From Incurvaria masculella (Eukaryota > Arthropoda > Insecta > Lepidoptera > Incurvariidae), in contig OX335660.1 in NCBI GenBank assembly GCA_946894095.1, positions 2,299,001 through 2,363,000 on the forward strand: a stretch of DNA of 64,000 nucleotides, given 5' to 3'. Position 1 is the first letter of the stretch; each line of letters starts with the position of its first letter. The notes under the pieces were generated by a model that was not told the origin of the DNA, ran no database searches, and worked only from the letters and a program-made list of their open reading frames with translations. Below are positions 21,374 to 29,762 of this stretch, piece by piece. The position numbers were made by a program, and so were the translations under genes.

Positions 21374-21608
21374 TTATGATACTTTTGAGATAACCGCGGT
21401 CGTAAGACATGTTAGAAAAATGTTACGGCTTTTCACGCGGCAGGAAGCGACATTCTCCGACGTTTCGAGCTAACATTCAGCCCATTCAAGGAGGCATCCG
21501 CCACGTTCGTACGCAGCAGACGACTGAGGTGATGCCTCCTTGACAACGGGCTGAATGATTGGCTCGAAACGTCGGAGAATGTCTCTTCCTGCCGCGTGAA
21601 AAGCCGTA
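21374..21608 (+). mobile_element. HP element copy A
   Basis: Starts TTATGATACTTTTGAGATAA with CCGCGGTCG. Its second part is a long hairpin: TGTTACGGCTTTTCACGCGG against CCGCGTGAAAAGCCGTAA. It contains GGCTGAATGATTGG followed by CTCGAAACGTCGG. It is flanked by near-identical copies of CTTCCCGGTTTA (left about 21364-21375, right about 21611-21623). Copies B and C lie at 25382 and 27605. Confidence 0.75.
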
Positions 21609-21812
21609 AAACTTCCCGGTTTACTTTCACGGCAAGCGCAGAAGGTTTTCTGGAAATCTCCCGCCATTGGCACCCCCGAGGAATGGCTAAACTCGAAGCG
21701 CGCTTTCTTCAAATTAAAATGATTACGACGAATGGTCAGTATCCGGTCGTAAAATTGCTGAAGGTATATATACTATCCTAGAACGACCGTATTAGATAAG
21801 CTATCGTTTTTT

Positions 21813-22109
21813 AGGGTTCCGTGCCCGAAGGGTGCCAACGGAGCTCTATTACTAAGCCTCCGCCGTCCGTCCGTCCGTCCGTCCGTCTGTCACAGGGCTG
21901 TATCTCATGAACCGTAATAGGTAGGCAGCAGAAATGTTCACTGAGTGTGTATTTATTTTGCCGCTATAACAAAAATTAAGTAACATTAAAAATAATAAAA
22001 ATGAAAGGGTGATTAAAAGGCGAAAAAGAACGTGATTTTTTGGTGTTAAATCTAGTACGATGGTACGGAACCATTCGTGTGCGAGTCCGACTCGCTCTTG
22101 GCCGGTTTT
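21813..22109 (-). repeat. Lepidopteran GACG-rich dispersed repeat, copy 3
   Basis: Reverse copy: AGGGTTCCGTGCCCGAAGGG, (CCGT)n tract, TGTGTATTTATTTTGCCGCT, then CGAGTCCGACTCGCTCTTGG. Directly abuts the next reverse copy. Confidence 0.9.
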
Positions 22110-22397
22110 TAGGGTTCCGTACCCAAAGGGTGAAAATGGAACCCTATTACTAAGGCTCCGCTGTCCGTCCGTCCGTCCGTCCGTCTGTCACAGGGCAGTA
22201 TCTCATGAACCGTAATAGGTATAGGCAGCGGAAATTTTCACAGAGTGTGTATTTATTTTGCCGCTAAAACAACAAATAAGTAAAATAAAAAAATTATAAA
22301 CATTAAAGGGGGTTCCCATACAAAAAACTAGATTTTTTGGTGTTGTTGGTACGGAACCCTTCGTATGCGAGTCCGACTCGCACTTGGCCGGGTTTTT
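22110..22397 (-). repeat. Lepidopteran GACG-rich dispersed repeat, copy 4
   Basis: Second reverse copy, head-to-tail with the preceding one: AGGGTTCCGTACCCAAAGGG to GAGTCCGACTCGCACTTGGC. Confidence 0.9.
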
Positions 22398-22529
22398 AAT
22401 ATGTAGTTTCTGACTGACCACTGAGTCCAACGCACCACATTCTGGAACTCATTAGGTGCCATGCCAGAAATTCCCTTTGCATAAGAATAACAATAAGATA
22501 TATTATTTGCCACAGAAAATAAAAATAAA

Positions 22530-22795
22530 ACCGCCCAAGTGCGAGTCGGACTCGCACACGAAGGGTTCCGTACCATCGTACAAGATTTAACACAAAAAAA
22601 ACATTACGGTTATTGTACGGGGGGCCCACTTTAATTTTTATTATTTTTTTATTTTACCCATTTTTTGTTATAGCGGCAAACTAAATACACACTCTGAAAA
22701 TTTCAGCTGCCTACCTGTTACGGTTCATGAGATACAGCCCTGTGACAGACGGACGGACGGACAGCGGAGTCTTAGTAATAGGGTTCCGTTGGCAA
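22530..22795 (+). repeat. Lepidopteran GACG-rich dispersed repeat, copy 5
   Basis: Forward copy from ACCGCCCAAGTGCGAGTCGG to TTAGTAATAGGGTTCCGTTG, with a short GGAC run. The final inverted end is lost. Confidence 0.85.
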
Positions 22796-23089
22796 TATAC
22801 AGGATTTTCAAGAAGGATTTACGCCGGCTACCCCCGCTCTTGCTTACACGACAAGCGCATCGGGATTGTGTGTCAGTCTGACATACCTTATTACGCACCG
22901 TTGGCGGTGTTCCTACTTTCGGTCGCTGCCAAACCGCAAACTTGCTACTATAGTATGTAGTACATACGTAAACAAACGGATGATTAATTTCGATTAGCGT
23001 GTACAGTCGTTTCGTATGAAATCTATACACCGGAAATAGAGACAAATTTGAGTTCTCCTTCTGACATGCTGACGTCAATATACACATAC
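22796..23089. other. Unassigned
   Basis: No recognised gene or repeat. Confidence 0.35.
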
Positions 23090-23460
23090 CAACCGCAAGA
23101 ACCAATTACGGCAAAAGAAATATTCTGTTCGAAGGTGTCCAAATCTACAATAATCTCCCAAATAATATAAAAAAATCTGAATCACATAATATATTTAAAA
23201 AGGCTGCCAAATTGTACTTTCAAATTAATTAGATATCAACATTATAACCAACCTACCTTAAAAAAAAACATTAAATTACGTATCCACTCTCATTTCTTCT
23301 AGTTTACTTTATAAATAGTTTTAAAACGGTATTATGTACCTAAACTTATTTAGTTGTAAGAATGTTTGTAACCGCACAACAAAATGTACTTATCTCTATA
23401 AGCGAATGTAATAACGTTCTTTGAGATGAATAAAGATTCTATAAACTGAACTGAAACATA
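23090..23460 (+). pseudogene. Non-LTR retrotransposon 3' fragment
   Basis: One plus frame reads NYGKRNILFEGVQIYNNLP then IKKSESHNIFKKAAKLYF and a stop near 23230. This is the FEGV-YN-LP-IK-FK pattern at the C-terminus of many jockey/R1-type reverse transcriptase ORFs. A 3' UTR follows and ends near GAATAAAGATTCTATAAACT. The copy is 5'-truncated. Confidence 0.55.
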
Positions 23461-23744
23461 AAGTAAAAGGGACTCAGGAATTCCTTCTTTTTCCAGTGAA
23501 TACATTTGATAGGAAACGACTGTACTATTCTGTCGCCTGTTGCGGTATTCCGATATTCGGTCTTACTTTGCGTTTTTTATGTAATTCTTGCACGGTTCTA
23601 CCACACAATTGGGCATTATTGGGGCGGATTATTAAGACAGAGTCGACGCACAGACGTATGACGACAGCGAGCGGCTGTCTGGCGACAAAGTGGTGTCCCC
23701 GCGAGTCGTATTCACTACGTATAAAAGTATGTTTTTCCAAAAAA
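23461..23744. other. Unassigned
   Basis: Overlapping short ORFs on both strands, none recognised. Confidence 0.35.
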
Positions 23745-24175
23745 TTAAAACCATACATATCGTATAATATTCACAACGTATAATTGTATACGTTGTGCAT
23801 TAGGAAAGTTTAAAAATAGAATCAACTCTTTGCATCATGCAGAACGTATAATAGTCACAACGTATAATATTCCTAAGGTGAATTCACAAAAAAAGAAAAC
23901 CATGCAGAACGTATAATATGCCAAGAAGCACTGCATAAAGTTTTTGGATTATATGATATGCATGGTTTTCTTTTTTTTTTGTTAAATAAAGATCATAATT
24001 TTATACGTTGTGACTATTATACGTTATGCATGGAGAAATAAGTAATTTTATTTTTTAAGCTTCTTCATGCACTACGTATAAAATTATACGATATGCCGAT
24101 TATACGTTGTGCATGGTTTTAAAATTTTGTTAAAATATGATATTATACGATCTGCATATTAGACGTTCTGCCGTT
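23745..24175. repeat. Cluster of ACGTATAAT / ATTATACGT motifs
   Basis: At least ten copies of an ACGTATAA-type octamer occur on either strand. Many have the context CACAACGTATAAT or ATTATACGTTGTG next to TGCAGAACG or GTGCATGG. Neighbouring motif groups are inverted relative to each other, so the region can fold back. Not a simple tandem array; origin unknown. Confidence 0.6.
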
Positions 24176-24399
24176 CCCCCGTCCCCGCGACGCATAGAAC
24201 ACCACTTTTGTTGCTCCATGTGTGTTGTATGGAAGGGCCTGTCCTTACGTATTAATATTTATGTCAATGACTATTGGGTTTACGAAAAATGCGATAAGTG
24301 GCTATCTGGATACATAGTGACTAGTCTTTTAGTTCACTTGACCGAAAAACATGGAACGAAATGCAACTAAACGTCAGATTCAATCACTACTTACCCGGC
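24176..24399. other. Unassigned
   Basis: No recognised gene or repeat. Confidence 0.35.
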
Positions 24400-24616
24400 G
24401 AATTACTTTACTGCGTAGCGCAGGTGGCGAAATTGGTAGACGAAATACCCGCAAATGGTACGTTTTGCTGGTTCGGATCCAGCCTTGCAGTATATTCTTA
24501 AAGTAGCTCTTTTTACTGGGCTCTTTCTTCAATTAATGTGTCCTTGCTTCACGGTATCACATCACATTCCCTGGAATAAGCGACGTACCTGCTTTGTACG
24601 AAAAAGTATATTTACC
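24400..24616 (+). mobile_element. SINE-L copy (tRNA-Leu-like head)
   Basis: The head GGTGGCGAAATTGGTAGACG and box B GGTTCGGATCC are followed by GCAGTATATTCTTAAAGTAG, GGGCTCTTTCTTCAATTAAT and GTGTCCTTGCTTCACGG. Confidence 0.75.
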
Positions 24617-24890
24617 ACTCTCTTTCTCTTTATGTGTTGACTAAGTGCATTTCGCCACGAATACGAGTTGTTCCATGGTTTAGAATCCAGGGTTGAGCCC
24701 GCCCGGGTTGGTACCATCGCATTGGATGAAAAGATGGTGGAAACGGCAATGAAAAATCGGTCTTGTTTTCAAAGCCAGTTCAATGTAGCTGTGCTCATAA
24801 AGGCAAAGTCCTGGCATGCTCTGGCGTGTGCTAATATCATGACTGCGGGTGTTGAATGAGCCATCCAGGTACAGTCACATAAAATATAGC
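24617..24890 (+). mobile_element. SINE-T copy, head missing
   Basis: Starts in CTCTTTCTCTTTATG, passes CATTTCGCCACGAAT and CCCGCCCGGGTTGGTACC and ends GTACAGTCACATAAAA. It abuts SINE-L directly. Confidence 0.8.
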
Positions 24891-24964
24891 TTTGTACATA
24901 TTATTTATTACGAGTGCTAACGTAACCTCACCCAATAAAAGGTTCATAGTTGCAAAAGCCTAAC

Positions 24965-25085
24965 AGTCGTAGTCAGGGTGAACCTGTCACAACTTGGTAC
25001 GGGATTAGAATCGGACTAATCATACAAAAACCGGTTTAGTCCGGGCATAATCCGCGTATTAAAGTTATTCCGCCCACTCTAAATA
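24965..25085 (+). repeat. Small dispersed repeat (AACCGGTTTAGTCCG type)
   Basis: CGGACTAATCATACAAAAAC, CGGTTTAGTCCG and GTTATTCCGCCCACTCT recur at 44870-44975 in the same order. No function assigned. Confidence 0.6.
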
Positions 25086-25366
25086 CGGCGGCAGGCGTTT
25101 GCGACCACAGACAATTCTGCGTCTCTGTAGACTAGGCAGAGTTGTTATTCTGTGTCGGTAGTTATGGGCCGCGGGATGTTTACCGGTCGGCTCACGTGGC
25201 GGCGCGACGGGGCATTGTTTACGCGCGCTTTTTATGCACGTGCGGGGGGCGCGGAGGGGGCGCGGGCGCGGGAAGCCGAGAACCGGTCTCGCTGCGTGCC
25301 GCGCGCTGGAGCGATAGCTTCGCGGCGTCATCGGGGGACCGCGATATAATGGCAACCTTACTAGAA
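25086..25366. other. CpG-rich unassigned patch
   Basis: Strongly GC-rich (about 25150-25350), with open frames of 60-117 codons on both strands at once. It could be a CpG-rich promoter or a repeat fragment. No exon was recognised. Confidence 0.35.
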
Positions 25367-25381
25367 AACAATTCTGATTCC

Positions 25382-25582
25382 TTATGATACTTTTGAGATT
25401 ACCGCGGTCGTTTGACATGTTTGAAAAATGTTACGGCTTTTCACGCGGCGGGAAGAAATGAGCTGTCAGTCGTCTGCTGCGTACGAACGTGGCGGATGCC
25501 TCCTTGACAACGGGCTGAACGATTAGCTCGAAACGTCGGTGAATGTCCCTTCCCGCCGCATGAAAAGCCGTAACATTTTTGA
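25382..25582 (+). mobile_element. HP element copy B
   Basis: Starts TTATGATACTTTTGAGATTA and ends GCCGTAACATTTTTGA. Flanked by a perfect 15-bp direct repeat AACAATTCTGATTCC (25367-25381 and 25583-25597). The hairpin arms TTGAAAAATGTTACGGC and GCCGTAACATTTTTGAA are inverted. Contains GGCTGAACGATTAG followed by CTCGAAACGTCGG. Confidence 0.85.
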
Positions 25583-25597
25583 AACAATTCTGATTCC

Positions 25598-25969
25598 ACC
25601 GTTTTGTCTCGGAATAGCCAGGCTATACGTTGGCACAAGTCAAAAAAAGATTTATTACTTCCAAGCCTAGAATAACGAGTTGCACCAAGAATTTTGTGAT
25701 AAAAATTGGCGTATACTTGCATGCCAATCGATCTCGGATCACTGGAATACCGGCGCCTAAAATGTGGTTTCCGCATATGATTGTCAAAACAAATGTCAAT
25801 GTAGAGTTGTCGCGTTCAAAATTGCTCAAACTCTCTATTTAGCGTTCTTGCTTATGCTCAGTTTGTTTGTATGGAGTTAAGGGTCAGTAGACCGGAAATG
25901 CTGAAAATGTTTTTGCCGGCACTACTATGGCTACATTTAACATTTACAATGAATTTGTGACATAAAGCG
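25598..25969. other. Unassigned
   Basis: Overlapping 68-111-codon ORFs on both strands, none recognised. Confidence 0.35.
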
Positions 25970-26362
25970 AATGTTGCCATCCGTCCGGGTTTCCCCGGAT
26001 TTGTCCTAGTTTAGAGGGCATCCGGGGAGCGTCCGGGCGGGGCTTCATTTGTAGTCCGGGTTTACAAATTTAAAGTCTTTACTATCAGTATCTAACTGAT
26101 TTGTAAAACAATTTGTAACAAACTGTAATAATGTTCTGTTTTATTAAGTAAGTAAGTACATTTAAAATGATGATAAAAGATCACTAAATTTAATTCTAAG
26201 GTCTGAAAATAAATAAAATGGTGATTAATGATATTTTCAACTGACTGTTTAAAAAAACCTGTTGACATGTCCGGGTTCAGGGCTCTAAAATCCGGAGTTT
26301 TCAGACCGTATTTTTACGTCTGGTCCAGGTTGCCAAATTTTAGAGATGGCGACCCTACATAA
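25970..26362. repeat. Possible inverted-ended element (TCCGGG-rich ends)
   Basis: CCATCCGTCCGGGTTTCCCC at the left, and GTCCGGGTTCAGGGC with TTTTAGAGATGGCGACCCTA at the right, bracket AT-rich sequence. Ends such as GGTCGCCATCTCTAAAATTT recur in insect repeats. Only one copy here; boundaries uncertain. Confidence 0.35.
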
Positions 26363-26435
26363 AGTGCAATACTTTCTGCGTTATGTGTACAAACAACGTC
26401 GTATGGTTCGGAACAGCCTTAAGGAGTTTTTGAAC

Positions 26436-26648
26436 TCAAATCTGAGCACTTTGAGTAATTTGAAAGTTATTGAACATGGGGTGTGGTGAATGTGTCAAAA
26501 AATCAACAGCTTTTTGGTTTAATGATGCCCTTATCTCTTTTTCTGTCGCTATACTAGGGTCCAACTTAGAGTAAAGACGAAATAAATCTTTATACATTTT
26601 GCAATAATCTATTCCATGGCTTAGCAGAGGTTTAGCTTCCACCACCAT
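26436..26648 (-). CDS. Hypothetical 70-residue ORF
   Basis: An uninterrupted minus-strand ORF with ATG at 26648 in a favourable context (ACAATAATGG). The protein is hydrophilic and mixed-charge, with a Tyr/Lys/Leu-rich stretch (YCKMYKDLFRLYSKLDPS) then ATEKEIRASLNQKAVDFLTH. It lacks the Arg/Pro bias of the composition-driven ORFs nearby, so it reads like real protein. It could be a small gene, a first exon, or a retrocopy fragment. I cannot name a family and see no splice donor inside its end. Confidence 0.3.
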   Translation of the reverse strand: MVVEAKPLLSHGIDYCKMYKDLFRLYSKLDPSIATEKEIRASLNQKAVDFLTHSPHPMFNNFQITQSAQI

Positions 26649-26742
26649 TATTGTTCGTATTTTGTTGACAGCTAGGAATAACTAAGGAATTGCGATGGTG
26701 TAAATGTGAATTATGTAGTTAGGCTGTTAGACGCATTAAGAC

Positions 26743-26815
26743 TCGCACACAAAGGGTTTCTTGCTCAGTAATAGGGTCCCGCTGGCACCCTTAGCGTACG
26801 TAACCCTAAAAACGC
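26743..26815 (+). repeat. GACG-rich repeat, fragment
   Basis: ACTCGCACACAAAGGGTTTC followed by TAATAGGGTCCCGCTGGCAC: the two ends of the family with the middle deleted. Confidence 0.55.
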
Positions 26816-26840
26816 TAAAATCTACTTGCCGACGGCAGCT

Positions 26841-27241
26841 TTTTTTTTATGCGACCTGACATGAATGGCTAATACCACACAACTACCGTTATGATATTAG
26901 CCCAATACACCACATTCCCGAAAGAATTTGGTGCCATGCCAGGACCTTCCCTTTATGAGCACGGCTACATTGAACTGTATGGAAAACACGGATAATTTTT
27001 CATTGCCGCTTCGACCATCTTTTCATCCTATGCGATGGTACCAACCCGAGCGGGCTTCAACCCTACCACCTAGTAGGGGAAGAGGACCTGACATGGATTA
27101 CGAACCATGGAGCAGCTCGCATTCGTGACGAAATGCACTTGTCGAACTCGGAAAGAGAAAGACAGTGGTGCATGTCGGTATTGAACCCTGGCCTCTGGTA
27201 CGCTAGGCCAGTACCCGCGCCACTAGGCTACGAGCCGCTCG
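26841..27241 (-). mobile_element. SINE-T copy (complete, reverse)
   Basis: Starts TTTTTTTTATGCGACCTGAC, passes the whole body and ends at CGCGCCACTAGGCTACGAGC. A worn forward SINE scrap (TGGTCCTGACATGACACCTA) follows at 27248-27320. Confidence 0.9.
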
Positions 27242-27383
27242 CGGCTGTAGCCGTGCTCAGACAGAAGAATGGTCCTGACATGACACCTAGTTCCATTGGA
27301 TCTATATCATGACCTCATGATCACCTGGACTCGATACAGTGTCGGGCCGCACGTCTATTCGACGATCCCGAAGTATTCCTGAA

Positions 27384-27960
27384 TTTGGAGACCCTCCAAC
27401 TCCAAAGCGATGTAGGGACCCTCTCTGTATTCTATCGCTTACCATGGGGAATGCTCGTCGGAGCTGCATAACGCTGTCCCTCCGTCCCCTTTCTACCTTC
27501 GCTCAACGCGGAACAGGGAGGAAATGGAACGGTCGACATTCCAAAAATAAGAATACACTGATCCTCTAGATCCTAATCTATGTTCCTAAACAATGGAATG
27601 AACTTTTGAGATTACCGCGGTCGTTAATAATCATTCAGCCCGTTGTCGAGGATGCATCCGCGGGCTGACAACGGGCTGAATGATTAGCTCGAAACGTCGA
27701 AGAATGTCTCTTCCTGCCGCGTGAAAAGCCGTAACATTTTTCAAAAATGGAATGAACTCCCTTCTGAGGTATTTCTCCCAAAGTACAACCTGTGGTGCTT
27801 CAAACATGGTGTGAAGAAGCACCTGGCTGGCCGGCATGGTTTTTGCAGGGGGGTCAAAATCCCATGGGCGTCGTCGGGCACCTTAAGAGGTCCTGGCGTA
27901 CGCCATATGGCGCGAGCTGCATAACGACATCCCCGCATTCTCTTTTTAACCGACTTCAAA
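27384..27960 (+). pseudogene. LINE-G 3' fragment interrupted by HP element
   Basis: Matches 14642-15046: GAGACCCTCCAACTCCAAAG, CTATCGCTTACCATGGGGAA, GGAATGAACTCCCTTCTGAG and CAAACATGGTGTGAAGAAGC. Frameshifts break the ORF. The coding match is split at the AATGGAATGAACT sequence, where HP copy C has inserted. Confidence 0.75.
27605..27745 (+). mobile_element. HP element copy C inside LINE-G
   Basis: Starts within TTTTGAGATTACCGCGGTCG and ends GCCGTAACATTTTTCAAA. AATGGAATGAACT appears at 27592-27604 and again at 27746-27758, while the uninterrupted LINE copy (about 14873) has it once. The left hairpin arm is deleted. Contains GGGCTGAATGATTAG then CTCGAAACGTCG. Confidence 0.85.
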
Positions 27961-28286
27961 AAAGGAGGAGGTTATCAATTCGTCTGTATGTTTTTTTTTT
28001 ATGTTTGTTACCTCATAACTTTTGCCTGGGTGAACCGATTTGGATGAAATTTTTTTTAAATGAAAGCTAGTGCTTCCCAAGTGGTCCCATTTTAATTTGG
28101 TTAAGTTCTGACAATGATATTCATGAGAAAATCATATAAGTCTTAAATTTGTATTAAGATGTGCGCAACAAATGGACGAATAACTCAATATAACACCAAC
28201 CGATTTTGGTTATTCTTTTTTTATTGGAAAGGACGTGTACAAATTAGTAAGTGTACTTCAGATTCACTAAAAATAAACAAATAAAT
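27948..28286 (+). repeat. Lepidopteran ACCGACTTCAAA repeat
   Basis: AACCGACTTCAAAAAAGGAG, GAGGTTATCAATTCGTCTG and GGTGAACCGATTTGGATGAA are recognisable from many lepidopteran sequences. A reverse fragment of its first 120 bp lies at 29635-29762. Its class is unclear. Confidence 0.75.
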
Positions 28287-28510
28287 AACCGACTTCAAAG
28301 AAAAAGCACTAAAAAGTAAAAAATAATTGCCATTTTTGTAGTTACGATTTTTGTTATTTTTTGAGTCGGTGTCAGCCAAGGTAGCCAAAGTTCTCTTGAT
28401 TGGCGCAGCGCGTGCCCGGCTGACGCCGACTCAAAAAATAACAAAAATCGTAACTACAAAAATGGCAATTATTCTTTACTTTTTAGTGCTTTTTCTTTGA
28501 AGTCGGTTTT
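28287..28510. repeat. Hairpin with arms of about 85-90 bp
   Basis: The left arm 28287-28377 (AACCGACTTCAAAGAAAAAG to GAGTCGGTGTCAGCC) is inverted as the right arm, about 28419-28510 (GGCTGACGCCGACTC to TTTGAAGTCGGTT), around a loop of about 40 bp. The arms match almost base for base. As RNA it would form a long dsRNA stem. Confidence 0.9.
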
Positions 28511-28858
28511 TTTTTTTGTTAAATTTTTGTCATAGCTAAATTTTTGACATGACAATTTTTGTCATGTCAAGATACCTTGGCTGCCCTAGGCCTATGGATG
28601 ATTGCCGACCCCCTACTTCCAATAAAGCACAACGAATTTTGTTGATCGACACTAGGTATAAGAAATAAATCAAAGGATTATGTCAATCATAACTAATAGG
28701 TTCACAGAGGGTGCTACTACAAAAAAAAAAACAATGTTTGTTTTGTCACATGTTTTGCCTCCCCCCTAATTTGGTCACCTTCGGCCCGGGCCTACTCGAC
28801 ATATAGGGAAATCCGCCGCTATTAACGCGCGACATGCAGGGAATGCACCATTTCACTG
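28511..28858. other. Unassigned
   Basis: AT-rich; no recognised gene or repeat. Confidence 0.4.
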
Positions 28859-29080
28859 TCAACGTTCCTGTCGTATAACCAACCGAACCTGTAGATCCTT
28901 TATAGGGTCGGTAAACTGTGGAATGGACTCATTGCCGAGGTGCTTCCCCCAAAGTACGACCTGGAGTCCTTCAAACATCACGTCAAAAGTCACCTGGCCG
29001 GCAAGGATGGTTTTCGCAGCTTCAGTGAAATTACGAAAACCCATGGGGGTCCGTAGGACTCTTTTTAGGTGAGGGTCTGG
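28859..29080 (+). pseudogene. LINE-G 3' fragment
   Basis: TTTATAGGGTCGGTAAACTG, GGAATGGACTCATTGCCGAG, AAAGTACGACCTGGAGTCC and CACCTGGCCGGCAAGGATGG match the C-terminal coding end of 14633-15060. The 5' side is missing. Confidence 0.7.
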
Positions 29081-29159
29081 ATTTACAACAAAAAAATACA
29101 GTGTGATATTAGCCAATCACGCAAGGAAGAAAGGGTATTAAAACGCAATTGAAAAATAA

Positions 29160-29408
29160 GTTTTTTTTTATGTGACTGGACATGGATGGCTAAAACCACA
29201 ATTCCTGTCATGGTATTAGCCCAACACACCACATGGGAACTAGGTGCCATGCCAGGACCTTCCTTATATTGCACGGCTACATTGAACTGGATGGAAAACA
29301 CGGACAATTTTCATTGCCGCTTCGACCATCGTTCATCCAATGCGATGGTACCAACCCGGGCGGGATAAACCCTACCACCTAGTAAGTAAGGAAGGGGACC
29401 TACAGCTA
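29160..29408 (-). mobile_element. SINE body, reverse, 5S-headed subtype, head missing
   Basis: Starts TTTTTTTTTATGTGACTGG and has ACACACCACATGGGAACTAG and CTAGTAAGTAAGGAAGGGG, all markers of the 5S-headed subtype. It ends at GGGGACCTACAG before any head. Confidence 0.8.
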
Positions 29409-29424
29409 CCACCATCACAATTAA

Positions 29425-29515
29425 TGAAGCGGCAATAAAAATTGTCCATGTTTTATATCCAGTTTAATGCAGCCATGCGGTGCAAGAAAAGTCCTGGTAT
29501 GGCATCTACACTCTA
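29425..29515 (+). mobile_element. SINE body scrap
   Basis: GAAGCGGCAATAAAAATTGT and AAAAGTCCTGGTATGGCATC match the SINE body in forward orientation, forming an inverted pair with the previous copy. Confidence 0.55.
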
Positions 29516-29634
29516 TTTTTTAGTCTCATAACCATACGACGGATTTATTTACGCTGTTGCTTATCCATCCGATATAGTGAGTCCATGTTATTGGTAATCA
29601 AAACATATATCTTGTGTAAGTCAGGGGGTCAACA

Positions 29635-29762
29635 GATGTTATGATCATATTTCCGAGATGATCTTTGCTGAAGGGTTAGGATTGATCATGTTATATATTT
29701 TATGTAAAAAAAAAACATACAGACGAATTGATAACCTCCTCCTTTTTTTGAAGTCGGTTAAA
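29635..29762 (-). repeat. Lepidopteran ACCGACTTCAAA repeat, reverse fragment
   Basis: Ends ACGAATTGATAACCTCCTCC followed by TTTGAAGTCGGTTAAAA, the inverse of 27948-27990. Confidence 0.7.

Noticed and set aside
25065..25418. 117-residue minus ORF and overlapping plus ORFs
   Set aside because: GC-rich composition and open frames on both strands; no domain recognised.
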